From Erythrobacter sp. (lineage in GTDB: Bacteria; Pseudomonadota; Alphaproteobacteria; Sphingomonadales; Sphingomonadaceae): a stretch of DNA of 64,000 nucleotides. The position numbers and the translations under genes were made by a program. Positions 45,679 through 55,364 of the stretch are shown here, one piece after another. The notes under the pieces are model-generated. The model was not told the origin of the DNA. It did no database searches and saw only the letters and a list, made by a program, of their open reading frames with translations. The stretch is taken from contig PNJY01000003.1 in the NCBI GenBank assembly GCA_013822125.1, positions 1 to 64,000 on the forward strand, read 5' to 3'. Numbering within the stretch: the stretch's first letter is position 1; every line of letters starts with the position of its first letter.

Positions 45679-47994
45679 TCAGCCTAGTCGGGCAAGCACC
45701 TCGCCGCGCAGTTGTTCGATCAGCGCGCGACCTATCCTTCCCCCGCTGCTCTCTTCGTCCAGTATGGCAAGGAATGCCTCGCGCTTGAACCGCATGCATT
45801 GTGCGGTCTCGATGTCATGATCGACCGTCGAACAGACGAGGTCAACCATCCGCTCGGCGCCGTGCAGCCTGCCCCAAAGATAGTCGTTCTCGCGATAGGC
45901 GCGGCTGAAGAAGGCGCCGAAATTGAACAGCTCGGTGCCGCGCAAGGTGGCATGCGAACCTCCGGAACGGATCGACTGGGCATCGTTTGGAGAAATGCGA
46001 TCGACCTTCACCGGGTCATACTCGTTCATGCCTTCATCGGGAAGCAAGGGGAGGGTGGAGACATCGTAAAAGGGAAAACCCAGATACGTCAGCAGCATTC
46101 GCCGCCGCAGGTTGCGCGGCATGGCCCCAAGCGCCGAGGAAAGCAGCCGTTCAGCGTTCGAATCGATTTCGATCAGGTGACGGCGCTTCTCGAGAAAATC
46201 GAGCAAGCTGCCCGGATTTGCGAGAACGTTTTGCGCATATTCCGGAAACTCGTCACCCAAACTGCCAAGGCTGACATAAGACTGATAAAGCGCGAGGATT
46301 TCGTACATTCTGCCTCGCGCCAGATCGAGGGCATCGCCTGGAATCTCCGGATCTATCTGCCATTCACGCGTTAGCCGCCGCAGCAGCAGCCGCAGGCGGC
46401 GGATACGGAATCCGAGATCGTGTGCGCGGAAAAACGCGATCGCCTCGGCGCTCGCGCCGCCGCCTTGCGCCGCCAGCGTATCGAGCCCGCGCCGCGCGAG
46501 TTCGTCGCGCAATGCTGCTTCGATCGGCCTGCTGTCTGGCAGGTTCAGCTCGGGCGCGGCGCGCAGGGCAAGTTTGGCGATCCGCTCGATAATCCCGGAA
46601 AACTTGGCCTGGGCATACGATTGGAAGGCATATCCGGCCTGTACGGCTGCCTCCTGCTGTGCCTTGTTTCGCCAGCTTTTAAGCCGGCGCGGATTGGGGC
46701 GATCGAGAAAGAAGGTTCTCCCGAACAGCTTTTCGACCGCATGGTCCACTTCCGGGCGCAACCCGTCGATGATGCGGCGCAGCCTTTCAGCGTCACGCGA
46801 TTGTTCGTCGAGCGCCAGAAGATTGTCGCGAATCGGCTGTTCTCGAGGGATGATCGATATCGAACCCAGCATCGCCTCGAAGAAGCCGACCGGGCGGGCG
46901 ATATTTTCGCTCACCGCTCCAACGCGATCGGGCCGGGGATCGATATAGACGAAGCGACGATCCACCTCGCGTTGCGCCGGACGCGCGGACAGCGCATCTA
47001 TCGCGCCGGCAAAGGGCTTGTTCACCAGCACCGAGCCGTCGATCAGTGAAACCTGCTCGCTTTCGCCGTTGCGCACGTGGATCGGCATGACCCGCGACAG
47101 GAATGATCCGCGCGTTGGCCAGTCCAGCTTCAACGCCTTGGCAAGTTCATCGATTTCGGTCAGGCGCAGCGGCGGAAAGGCGCCCGGGAAGCTGGCCGTG
47201 GCGCGCGCGGCAAATGTCAGCTCGAGCGGATTGGCCAGGTCCATTCCCGCCGTTTTGGGGGTGGTTGCGCAAAAGCCGATCGCGATGCGGTGCTCGCTCT
47301 CTTCAACCAGTTTCGGGCTGTTGAGCCGCAGCAGTTGCCTGTGGCCACGAAAGTCGGTGGCGGTCACCATCAGGTCGATCGGATGACCCGCCGGCAAGAG
47401 CGGCGCACCCTGCGTGCCTTCGCGCATCGCGACAAAGCCGCCGCACAACAGCCCCGAAAACCCCAATCCCGAGAACGGCGGCTGGAACCATCGCCCCCGG
47501 ATAAAGCGCGAGAGCTTGTGCCGCACTTCTTTGCGGGCCTCGGGGGAAACGCTCTCGCTTACCGCGTTGCCCGGACGCCGCAGCAGCCATTCGACGAACG
47601 GTTGCGCCCAGAACTTGGCAAAGCGCCAGAGCGGGCGCGCGTCAGGATCGACCAGTCGTTCGACATCGGCATTGTCCAGCCACAGGTCGGTCAACGGATC
47701 GAGCGACTGGCCCGAGTGGATCGCCTGGGCGAGGAACACGGCATTGATCCCGCCTGCGCTGGCTCCTGACAGGATATCGGGGAGCACCCGCAGATGCAGC
47801 CCCTGGTTTTCAGCGATCTGATCGATCAGCGCGCGATATACCGCCTCGCTGCTGCCTGAACTCGGTTCGTCAGCGTGCGATGCCCGGCTTGCACGCGTCA
47901 GGTGCCAGATCTCCTTGGTGACGCCATGCATGTAAACCGCAAGGCTGACCCCGCCATAGCAGACCAGGGCTATTCTGAGTTCCTTCTGGCGCAT
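45679..47994 (-). CDS. Patatin-like phospholipase family protein (DUF3376 type)
   Basis: The 771-residue protein starts with ELRIALVCYGGVSLAVYMHGVTKEIWHL, an oxyanion-hole region typical of the patatin-related group. The nucleophile Ser79 lies in DILSGASAGGINAVF (GxSxG), and the dyad Asp319 in SLIDGSVLVNKPF. The long C-terminal helical part matches the DUF3376-type extension. It is a predicted lipid acyl hydrolase with no signal peptide or clear membrane segment; substrate unknown. It is divergent from radA. Confidence 0.85.
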   Translation of the reverse strand: MRQKELRIALVCYGGVSLAVYMHGVTKEIWHLTRASRASHADEPSSGSSEAVYRALIDQIAENQGLHLRVLPDILSGASAGGINAVFLAQAIHSGQSLDPLTDLWLDNADVERLVDPDARPLWRFAKFWAQPFVEWLLRRPGNAVSESVSPEARKEVRHKLSRFIRGRWFQPPFSGLGFSGLLCGGFVAMREGTQGAPLLPAGHPIDLMVTATDFRGHRQLLRLNSPKLVEESEHRIAIGFCATTPKTAGMDLANPLELTFAARATASFPGAFPPLRLTEIDELAKALKLDWPTRGSFLSRVMPIHVRNGESEQVSLIDGSVLVNKPFAGAIDALSARPAQREVDRRFVYIDPRPDRVGAVSENIARPVGFFEAMLGSISIIPREQPIRDNLLALDEQSRDAERLRRIIDGLRPEVDHAVEKLFGRTFFLDRPNPRRLKSWRNKAQQEAAVQAGYAFQSYAQAKFSGIIERIAKLALRAAPELNLPDSRPIEAALRDELARRGLDTLAAQGGGASAEAIAFFRAHDLGFRIRRLRLLLRRLTREWQIDPEIPGDALDLARGRMYEILALYQSYVSLGSLGDEFPEYAQNVLANPGSLLDFLEKRRHLIEIDSNAERLLSSALGAMPRNLRRRMLLTYLGFPFYDVSTLPLLPDEGMNEYDPVKVDRISPNDAQSIRSGGSHATLRGTELFNFGAFFSRAYRENDYLWGRLHGAERMVDLVCSTVDHDIETAQCMRFKREAFLAILDEESSGGRIGRALIEQLRGEVLARLG

Positions 47995-48064
47995 GCTTGC
48001 GTGATGGCGGGTAAATTCGCCAAAGGCAATTGCGTTCTTTTTATGTTCCGTTTATCGCTGCCCC

Positions 48065-49432
48065 ATGGCCAAGACGAAAAAGCGCTTTGTTTGCCAGGCT
48101 TGTGGCAGTGTCTCGCATCGTTGGCAGGGGCAATGCCCCGATTGCAGCGAATGGAACAGCCTGGCCGAAGACGCACCTGCAACGGTATTCTCGCTCAGAC
48201 ACGACCTGTCGAGCGGCGGGCGCAAGGTCGGGTTCTCTCCGCTCAACGCGCCGACCCAACTGCCGCAACGGCGCAGCACCGGCCTTGCCGAATTCGACCG
48301 GGCGCTGGGCGGCGGATTGGTGCCTGGATCGGCTATCCTGATGGGGGGCGATCCGGGGATCGGCAAATCGACGCTGCTGCTGCAATCCGCTGCGGCAATC
48401 GCCCGCGAAGGCGCAAGTGTGGTCTATATCAGCGGCGAGGAAGCGGCAGGCCAGGTGAGGCTGCGCGCCGCGCGGCTGGGCCTGTCGGACGCGCCGATCA
48501 GCCTTGCCTCGGAAACCTCGGTCCGCGACATCCTGACCACCCTGGGTTCGATGGATGCGCCCACGATGCTGGTGATCGATTCGATACAGACCATGCATTC
48601 GGACACCATCGAAGGGGCGCCTGGCACGGTCAGCCAGGTTCGCGGCTGTGCGCTCGAACTGATCCGCTATGCCAAGGAAAACGGCGTCGTGCTGGTGCTG
48701 GTGGGTCATGTGACGAAGGACGGCACCATCGCCGGGCCACGCGTGCTCGAACACATGGTTGATGTGGTGATGAGCTTCGAGGGCGAGCGCAGCCACCAGT
48801 ATCGCATCCTGCGCGCGCTCAAGAACCGGTTTGGCGCCGTGGATGAAATCGGGGTGTTCGCAATGCGCGGCGAAGGTCTGGCCGAGGTCGCCAATCCTTC
48901 GACATTGTTTCTGTCAGGGCGCGACGAGCCATTGGCGGGGAGCGCGGTATTCCCGGCGCTGGAAGGCACGCGTCCCGTGCTGGTGGAGATCCAGGCACTG
49001 ATTGTGCGCTTGCAATCGGGCGCCACACCGCGCCGTGCGGTGGTGGGATGGGACACAGGCAGGCTCGCCATGTTGCTGGCTGTGCTCGAATCGCGCTGCG
49101 GGCTCAATTTCAGTTCTGCCGAAGTCTATCTCAACATCGCAGGCGGGTATCGCCTGTCCGATCCGGCGGCCGACCTCGCGGTCGCCGCCGCGCTGGTCTC
49201 GGCGCTGGCGGACCGGCCGCTGCCGAATGGAAGCGTATGGTCCGGCGAGGTTTCGCTGGCGGGCGAAATCAGGCCGGTGGCGCACCTCGACCTGCGGTTG
49301 AAAGAATCGGCCAAGCTGGGCTTTGTGGCTGGATACGGGCCGATGGAAAAGCGGGCGAGTCCACATGGCTTGCGGTATCAAGGACTTGCCCGGCTGATGA
49401 ACCTCGTTGACCGGATAGTGGCGAACGCATAA
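48065..49432 (+). CDS. radA: DNA repair protein RadA
   Basis: The 455-residue RecA-like protein aids branch migration in recombination repair. An N-terminal zinc finger has CQACG and CPDCSEW. The ATPase core has GGDPGIGKSTLLLQSA (Walker A) and TMLVIDSIQTM (Walker B), followed by the RadA motif LKNRFGAVDEIGVF and a Lon-like C-terminal domain (GGYRLSDPAADLAVAAAL). cvpA follows after 11 bases, a common arrangement. Confidence 0.96.
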   Translation: MAKTKKRFVCQACGSVSHRWQGQCPDCSEWNSLAEDAPATVFSLRHDLSSGGRKVGFSPLNAPTQLPQRRSTGLAEFDRALGGGLVPGSAILMGGDPGIGKSTLLLQSAAAIAREGASVVYISGEEAAGQVRLRAARLGLSDAPISLASETSVRDILTTLGSMDAPTMLVIDSIQTMHSDTIEGAPGTVSQVRGCALELIRYAKENGVVLVLVGHVTKDGTIAGPRVLEHMVDVVMSFEGERSHQYRILRALKNRFGAVDEIGVFAMRGEGLAEVANPSTLFLSGRDEPLAGSAVFPALEGTRPVLVEIQALIVRLQSGATPRRAVVGWDTGRLAMLLAVLESRCGLNFSSAEVYLNIAGGYRLSDPAADLAVAAALVSALADRPLPNGSVWSGEVSLAGEIRPVAHLDLRLKESAKLGFVAGYGPMEKRASPHGLRYQGLARLMNLVDRIVANA

Positions 49433-49443
49433 TTTGCGCCGGG

Positions 49444-49965
49444 ATGAACGTATTCGACATTATCGTTTTCGCGGTGGTTGGCGTTGCCGCGATTGGCGGC
49501 TTTCTGCGCGGTTTGGTGCAGGAAGTGCTATCGCTAGCTTCGTGGATTCTGGCGGCTTTCGCGATCTATTACCTGCATCGTCCGTTGACCGAGGCACTGT
49601 CGGTCTATCTTGATGCAGAGCCGGCGACGTCGATTCTCGCATTCGCGCTGCTTCTGCTGATCCCCTATGCGGCGATGAAGGTGATCGCGAACAACGTGGG
49701 CCGGGCATCGCGCAATTCGATAGTTGGGCCGATCGACCGGGTCCTGGGGTTTGGATTCGGGCTGATCAAAGGTGCATTGATCGTGACGCTGGCGTTTTCG
49801 GTGCTGGCTCTCGGGTATGACCGGGCATGGGAACTCGAAGGTCGGCCGGTCTGGATAACCACCGCGCGCACCTATTCCTTCGTTGACGCCTTTTCGCGCG
49901 ATCTGGTTGCCATCATTGCCGAAAGGCGCTCCAGGCTTGCCGGCGAGGGCGAAGCGAAGGAATGA
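49444..49965 (+). CDS. cvpA: CvpA family membrane protein
   Basis: The 173-residue protein has four hydrophobic segments and the CvpA pattern NVFDIIVFAVVGVAAIGGFLRGLVQEVLSLASWILAAFAIYY and GPIDRVLGFGFGLIKGALIV. In E. coli CvpA is needed for colicin V production and bile resistance; its mechanism is unknown. It overlaps the next gene by four bases. Confidence 0.92.
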   Translation: MNVFDIIVFAVVGVAAIGGFLRGLVQEVLSLASWILAAFAIYYLHRPLTEALSVYLDAEPATSILAFALLLLIPYAAMKVIANNVGRASRNSIVGPIDRVLGFGFGLIKGALIVTLAFSVLALGYDRAWELEGRPVWITTARTYSFVDAFSRDLVAIIAERRSRLAGEGEAKE

Positions 49966-50402
49966 CCGCCGGCCGCGCAGGCAGGCTCTATTCGCCCGAA
50001 TTGCTCGCCCTGGCGACAGGTCTTGCCGCATTTCCGCTGGTCCACGATCTGCCGCTGCGTGCGCATGAGCGTTCCCGAACTTGCGGCAGCACGATCGAGC
50101 TTGGCCTTGAACTTGATGGAGAGGGCCGGATCGCGCGGCTGGGCATGCGGGTTTCCGCCTGCGCGGTCGGGCAAGCCTCTGCAGCCCTGTTCGCACGGTC
50201 GGCAATCGGCCGGTCGGCCGATGAAATCGCCAGGACATCTGCCCGCGTCGAAGGATGGCTGCGAAGCGGCGGCGATCTTCCCGATTGGCCCGGCCTGGGC
50301 GTTCTCGAGCCCGCCCGGGCGCTGACCTCGCGCCATGAAGCGCTGATGCTGCCGTGGAAGGCTGCGTTGTCGGTTCTTTCCAAGCCGGGGGGCAGTGGCT
50401 AG
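49962..50402 (+). CDS. IscU/NifU N-terminal-like iron-sulfur scaffold protein
   Basis: The 146-residue protein resembles IscU-type scaffolds: Cys41 in RSRTCGSTIEL and Cys67 in VSACAVGQASAALFA match the first two cluster ligands. The third ligand is missing, since the C-terminal SRHEALMLPWKAAL has no cysteine. It is coupled to cvpA by ATGA overlap. It may hold a cluster with another residue or have lost the function. No other isc/suf gene is in the window. Confidence 0.8.
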   Translation: MTAGRAGRLYSPELLALATGLAAFPLVHDLPLRAHERSRTCGSTIELGLELDGEGRIARLGMRVSACAVGQASAALFARSAIGRSADEIARTSARVEGWLRSGGDLPDWPGLGVLEPARALTSRHEALMLPWKAALSVLSKPGGSG

Positions 50403-50437
50403 AGCGTCGCCAACAAAGAGGGAGGGAATGCCACGAG

Positions 50438-52072
50438 ATGACCGAGGAAGCACAGCCAGCCATTGCCGAGCCCAGCGAGAAGGAAATCCGGCTGGTGATC
50501 GCCGCCAGTTCTGCAGGAACGGTCTTCGAATGGTATGACTTCTTCATCTATGGCACGCTGTTCAGCCTGATCGGCGCGGCGTTCTTCCCCAGCGACAACG
50601 AAACTTTGCAGATTCTGCTGGTCTGGGCCGGTTTCGCGATCGGGTTCGGCTTCCGCCCGTTGGGCGCGATCATGTTCGGCTTTCTGGGCGACAGGCTGGG
50701 GCGCAAATACACTTTTCTGGTCACGGTCACGCTGATGGGCATCGCCACTGCCGGGGTCGGTCTGGTCCCAGGCGCGGCCAGCATCGGGTTGTGGGCACCC
50801 GGCATCGTGATCACCCTGCGCATCCTGCAAGGGCTGGCGCTGGGCGGGGAGTATGGCGGCGCCGCGATCTACGTTGCCGAACACGCGCCACCGGAAAAGC
50901 GCGGTTACTACACCAGTTTCATCCAGGCCAGCGTGGTCGGTGGCTTCGTGCTGTCGATCTTGGTGGTCCTGGCCTGCCGCGCCCTTATCCCGACGGAATC
51001 ATTCGCAGAATGGGGCTGGCGGATTCCGTTTCTACTATCGGTCGTGCTGCTCGGCATCTCGCTCTGGATGCGGTTGAAGCTGTCGGAAAGCCCGGTGTTC
51101 CAGGCAATGAAGGATGCGGGTGAAACCGCGAAGAATCCCTTCACCGAAAGCTTTACCTATCCCGGCAACAAAAAGCGCATCTTCGTAGCGCTGTTCGGAA
51201 TTACCGGAATCCTGACGACTATCTGGTACACGTCCTTCTTCAGCAGCCTTTCCTTCCTCCAGCGAGACATGCGGGTCGAGCCGCAGATAGTCGAGTACCT
51301 GCTGCTGGCATCGGCCTGCATTGCCATGTCGTTCTATGTTATTGTCGGCAAATGGTCGGACCGGGTCGGTCGCAAGAAACCGATTCTGATCGGCGCGGTT
51401 GCTTCGCTGGGGCTGTTGTTTCCGGCATTCTGGGCGCTGGGCAGCCTCGCCAATCCAGGCCTTGCCACGGCGGCGGAACGCAGCCCGGTAGTCGTCGCCG
51501 GCCAGCAGTGCACCACCGACCCGTTTGCCGAGCTGTTCGGACGGACGCAGAGCGATTGCGGCAAGATTCTCGAGACGCTCACCGCCAGCGGCGTGCGTTA
51601 CAGCGTCGCGCCCGGAGTCGAGCTGGGCCTGACGGTCGGGGGGACCGAGGTCGCGATTCCGGACCCATGGCTCGACGATAGCCATGTCCGGCGCGACGAG
51701 TTGCAGGGCCGGCTTTCGGGTTATGGCTTCGATTTTTCGCGCCAGGTTCCTTCAATGGCGAACATGGCCGGGATCGTCGCAATCCTTGTCGGGCTCGGCA
51801 TGCTTTCGGCCCTCACTTATGGTTCTGTAGCGGCGCTGCTGGCAGAAATGTTCCCGCCACGCATCCGCTACAGCTCGATGTCGATTCCCTATCATATCGG
51901 GGCCGGTTATCTGGGTGGGTTCCTTCCGCTGATTGCGGGGGTGATCGTTGCCAGCACAGGCGATATCTACGCCGGGCTTTGGTACACCTGGATCGTCGTC
52001 GCATTCGGACTGGTGGTCGCCTGGTGGGGCATTCCCGACGGCCCGCCGCGTGATTTTGCCGACGATGCCTGA
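50438..52072 (+). CDS. MHS family MFS transporter
   Basis: The 544-residue transporter has the metabolite:proton symporter signatures GTVFEWYDFFIYG, GFLGDRLGRKYTFL, LGGEYGGAAIYVAEHAPPEKRG and a second GKWSDRVGRKKPIL. About 12 membrane helices are predicted. Unusually, residues 340-440, between two helices of the second half, form a roughly 100-residue hydrophilic loop with Cys358 and Cys374. Substrates of the family include dicarboxylates and betaines; the one here is unknown. Its stop overlaps the alr start. Confidence 0.87.
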   Translation: MTEEAQPAIAEPSEKEIRLVIAASSAGTVFEWYDFFIYGTLFSLIGAAFFPSDNETLQILLVWAGFAIGFGFRPLGAIMFGFLGDRLGRKYTFLVTVTLMGIATAGVGLVPGAASIGLWAPGIVITLRILQGLALGGEYGGAAIYVAEHAPPEKRGYYTSFIQASVVGGFVLSILVVLACRALIPTESFAEWGWRIPFLLSVVLLGISLWMRLKLSESPVFQAMKDAGETAKNPFTESFTYPGNKKRIFVALFGITGILTTIWYTSFFSSLSFLQRDMRVEPQIVEYLLLASACIAMSFYVIVGKWSDRVGRKKPILIGAVASLGLLFPAFWALGSLANPGLATAAERSPVVVAGQQCTTDPFAELFGRTQSDCGKILETLTASGVRYSVAPGVELGLTVGGTEVAIPDPWLDDSHVRRDELQGRLSGYGFDFSRQVPSMANMAGIVAILVGLGMLSALTYGSVAALLAEMFPPRIRYSSMSIPYHIGAGYLGGFLPLIAGVIVASTGDIYAGLWYTWIVVAFGLVVAWWGIPDGPPRDFADDA

Positions 52073-53108
52073 CGCCCCGCCACCTACTCTGCGGCTAAGG
52101 CTCGATCGTGAGGCGCTGGCCGGCAATTGGCGCGCGCTCGACAACCTGTCGGGCAGTGCCGAGGCAGGTGCTGCGGTCAAGGCGGATTGCTATGGCCTGG
52201 GCATCGATGCTTGCCTGCCAACCTTGCGCGATGCCGGCGCGAAGCAGTTCTTTGTTGCCCATTGGAGCGAGGTCGCAGCGGTCGCGCGGCACGTCCCGCC
52301 TGCGCAGATATCGGTGCTGCATGGCCCGCTGACACCGGCGGACGCCGCCTATTCCAAAGCCTGCGGAGCGGTTCCGGTGATCAATTCGCTCGAACAGGCG
52401 CAGCGCTGGCTCGATGCCGGTGGCAGGCGCTGCGATCTGATGATCGACACGGGAATCAATCGGCTGGGCCTTGCGCCCGCTGAAATCGGCGATCCACTGG
52501 TCGGCGCCCTGGAAGTGAACACGCTGATGTCGCACCTCGCCTGCGCGGACGAGGATGTGGACATGAACGCCCGGCAGCTGGCAGCGTTTCGTACGCTGCT
52601 GCCGCTCGTCCCTCACCAACGCGCCAGCCTTGCCAACAGCGCAGGTATTGCCCTGGGACGCGAATATGCCTTCGACCTCACCCGGCCGGGGCTGGCGCTC
52701 TATGGCGGGGTGCCGCGCGACGATCTGGCCGGCCCGATCCGGCAAGTGGCCTTCCCCGAAGCGGCGATCATCCAGCTTCGCGATCTCGAAGCAGGGCAAA
52801 CCGTGGGCTATAACGCCACCTTCACCGCCGATGCGCCGATGCGGGCAGGAGTCGTTTCGATCGGATATGCTGACGGATTCCTGCGATCGTGGGGCAAGGG
52901 CGGATATCTTCTGAACGGCGATATTCGTCTGCGGCTGTTGGGCAAGATCTCGATGGATATGGTGGTGGTCGATCTCACCATGGCGCCAGGCCTACGCGAA
53001 GGCGACTGGCTCTCATTGCCCTATTCGCTCCCCGATGCTGCGCGGCAAAGCGCTCTGTCGCAATACGAATTGCTGACTGTGCTCGGTTCCCGGCTGAAGC
53101 AGGCCTGA
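52065..53108 (+). CDS. alr: Alanine racemase
   Basis: This 347-residue PLP enzyme makes D-alanine for peptidoglycan. PLP Lys39 lies in AAVKADCYGLG and the second catalytic base Tyr in VVSIGYADGFLR; ISMDMVVVDLT is also characteristic. It starts at ATG 52065, eight bases inside the MHS gene. The protein is slightly short for the family but contains both domains. Confidence 0.93.
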   Translation: MPDAPPPTLRLRLDREALAGNWRALDNLSGSAEAGAAVKADCYGLGIDACLPTLRDAGAKQFFVAHWSEVAAVARHVPPAQISVLHGPLTPADAAYSKACGAVPVINSLEQAQRWLDAGGRRCDLMIDTGINRLGLAPAEIGDPLVGALEVNTLMSHLACADEDVDMNARQLAAFRTLLPLVPHQRASLANSAGIALGREYAFDLTRPGLALYGGVPRDDLAGPIRQVAFPEAAIIQLRDLEAGQTVGYNATFTADAPMRAGVVSIGYADGFLRSWGKGGYLLNGDIRLRLLGKISMDMVVVDLTMAPGLREGDWLSLPYSLPDAARQSALSQYELLTVLGSRLKQA

Positions 53109-53174
53109 TGCCTTGTTGCACCGCACATATTGCGGATGCTAAGGGCAGCTGGCAACCACCGCAGGATTGAACCC

Positions 53175-53735
53175 ATGGCCAAGCACAATGCGAATGGCGA
53201 CGGCCCCGTCATCGTCAAGAAGTACGCCAACCGCCGCCTCTATAACACCAGCACGTCGAGCTATATCACGCTGGAGGACCTGGCGCGGATGGTGCGCGAA
53301 AATGTCGAGTTCCAGGTGCTCGATGCCAAGAGCGGTGAGGACATCACCCATTCGATCCTCACCCAGATCATCATGGACGAGGAGGCGCAGGGCGAACAGA
53401 TGCTGCCGGTCAGCTTTCTGCGCCAGCTCATCAGCATGTACGGCAATTCGATGCAGGCTCTGATGCCGTCCTATCTCGAAGCGGCGATGACCAATTTCCG
53501 CGAGAACCAGAGCAAGATCCGCGAGGCATTCGAAAAGGGTATCGCCAACAGCCCGATCGCCAGGATCCACGAAACCAACATGGCGATGATGCGCGCTGCG
53601 ACCGAAGCCTTCATTCCGGGTGCGGCGGGTATGCTCAAGCAGGAGCCGCGCCGAGACGCATCGTCAGGCGAGATCGAGGCGCTGCGCAAGCAGATGGCCG
53701 AGATGCAGAAGAAGCTCGACGAACTGAGCAAATAG
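53175..53735 (+). CDS. phaR: Polyhydroxyalkanoate synthesis repressor PhaR
   Basis: The 186-residue regulator has the PHB accumulation regulatory N-terminal domain (VIVKKYANRRLYNTSTSSYITLEDLARMV), the second domain around SILTQIIMDEEAQGEQMLPVSFLRQLISMYGNSMQ, and a C-terminal coiled coil (IEALRKQMAEMQKKLDELSK). PhaR binds polyhydroxybutyrate granules and represses phasin genes. I use ATG 53175 because conservation starts there. No pha biosynthesis gene is in the window. Confidence 0.93.
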   Translation: MAKHNANGDGPVIVKKYANRRLYNTSTSSYITLEDLARMVRENVEFQVLDAKSGEDITHSILTQIIMDEEAQGEQMLPVSFLRQLISMYGNSMQALMPSYLEAAMTNFRENQSKIREAFEKGIANSPIARIHETNMAMMRAATEAFIPGAAGMLKQEPRRDASSGEIEALRKQMAEMQKKLDELSK

Positions 53736-53791
53736 AATGGGCTGTCGCGCGGCCGCTCTCTCCCCATTTCAATACGCAGGATAACGAACAA

Positions 53792-55333
53792 GTGTCTCAG
53801 ATACGCCATGCCCTGTCGGTAAAACGGTCCGACGATTTTGCCGCGTGGTATCAGGCGGTGATTGCCGAGGCCGACATGGCCGAAGAATCGGGTGTGCGCG
53901 GCTGCATGGTGATCAAGCCGTGGGGCTATGGCATCTGGGAACGCATCCAGCGCCTGATGGATGACCGGATCAAGGCCGCAGGCGTCCAGAATTGCTATTT
54001 CCCGATCTTCATTCCGCTAAAGAACTTTGAGCGCGAAGCGTCTCATGTCGAAGGCTTCGCCAAGGAAATGGCGGTGGTCACACACCACCGCCTGATCGCA
54101 GACGGCAAGGGCGGGCTGATGCCCGATCCCGAGGCGAAGCTGGAAGAGCCGCTGGTCGTCCGCCCGACTTCAGAAACCATAATCGGCGATGCCATGGCGC
54201 GCTGGATCCAGAGCTGGCGCGACCTGCCGCTGCTGACCAATCAGTGGGCCAATGTGGTGCGCTGGGAAATGCGTACCCGTATGTTCCTGCGGACCAGCGA
54301 GTTCCTGTGGCAGGAAGGGCATACCGCGCACGAGAATGCCGAGGATGCACGACGGGAAACACAGCGCGCGCTCGAGATGTATCGCGCCTGCGCCGAGGAA
54401 GACCTCGCCATCTCGGTGGTGACTGGCGAGAAGCCCGAAAACGAGCGGTTTCCAGGCGCGGTCGAAACCTGGTCGATCGAGGCGATGATGCAGGATGGCA
54501 AGGCGCTACAGGCGGGCACTTCGCATTACCTCGGCACCAATTTCGCCGAGGCGGCCGGAATACAGTTCCAGGACCGCGAAGGCGCACAGCAATTCTGCCA
54601 CACGACCAGCTGGGGCGTATCGACGCGACTCATTGGCGGCGTCATCATGACGCATGGCGATGACGACGGACTGCGCGTGCCACCCGCGATCGCGCCGCAA
54701 CAAGTGGTGATCCTGCCGATGCTTCGCGGAAGCGACGAGGACGGTGCGCTGCTCGACTACTGCGAGAAATTGCGCGCCGGAATCGCGGCGCAGATCGCGC
54801 TGGGCGAAAAGGTTCGCGTCCTGCTAGATATGAGCCACGGCAAGGCCGCCGCCAAGCGGTGGGACTGGGTGCGCAAGGGTGTGCCGGTGATCATCGAGAT
54901 CGGTGGGCGCGATATGGACAATGGCGTCGTTAGCCTGCTTCGGCGCGACCGGCTGTGGAACGATGCCGCCAAGCCCGATTTCGCTGCGCTTTCGGTCGAA
55001 CAAGCCGTTGGCGAGATTGGCTCGCTGCTCGAGGAAATCCAGACTGGGCTGTTCAACGAAGCCCGCACACGCCGCGATGCCAATATCACGCGTGGGATCA
55101 CTTCGATGGGCGAAGTGGCGGCGCATTATGCAGGCGATGCCAGGTTCCCCGGCTGGCTGGAAGTGCAATGGTCCAAGCCGTCAGGCGACGAGCTCGAACA
55201 GGTGGTCGATGCGCTCAAGGCGCACAAGCTGACGATCCGCAATGTCCCGCGCGACAGTGCCCCGGCGGACGGCACCTGCGTGTTCACCGGCAAACCTGCG
55301 GTGGAACGCATCCTGATCGCCCGCGCCTATTGA
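53792..55333 (+). CDS. proS: Prolyl-tRNA synthetase, archaeal/eukaryotic-like type
   Basis: The 513-residue class II synthetase charges tRNA-Pro. It shows SGVRGCMVIKPWGYGIWE, RPTSETIIGDAMARWIQSWRDLP (motif 2), FLWQEGHTAHENAEDA and GVIMTHGDDDGLRVPPAIAP (motif 3 area). It lacks the YbaK-like editing insertion of the E. coli type and has the compact C-terminal form. The start is GTG 53792 with a poor ribosome binding site. Confidence 0.94.
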   Translation: MSQIRHALSVKRSDDFAAWYQAVIAEADMAEESGVRGCMVIKPWGYGIWERIQRLMDDRIKAAGVQNCYFPIFIPLKNFEREASHVEGFAKEMAVVTHHRLIADGKGGLMPDPEAKLEEPLVVRPTSETIIGDAMARWIQSWRDLPLLTNQWANVVRWEMRTRMFLRTSEFLWQEGHTAHENAEDARRETQRALEMYRACAEEDLAISVVTGEKPENERFPGAVETWSIEAMMQDGKALQAGTSHYLGTNFAEAAGIQFQDREGAQQFCHTTSWGVSTRLIGGVIMTHGDDDGLRVPPAIAPQQVVILPMLRGSDEDGALLDYCEKLRAGIAAQIALGEKVRVLLDMSHGKAAAKRWDWVRKGVPVIIEIGGRDMDNGVVSLLRRDRLWNDAAKPDFAALSVEQAVGEIGSLLEEIQTGLFNEARTRRDANITRGITSMGEVAAHYAGDARFPGWLEVQWSKPSGDELEQVVDALKAHKLTIRNVPRDSAPADGTCVFTGKPAVERILIARAY

Positions 55334-55364
55334 GTTGAAAGGGAATTCGCTGCACCATGACGGC

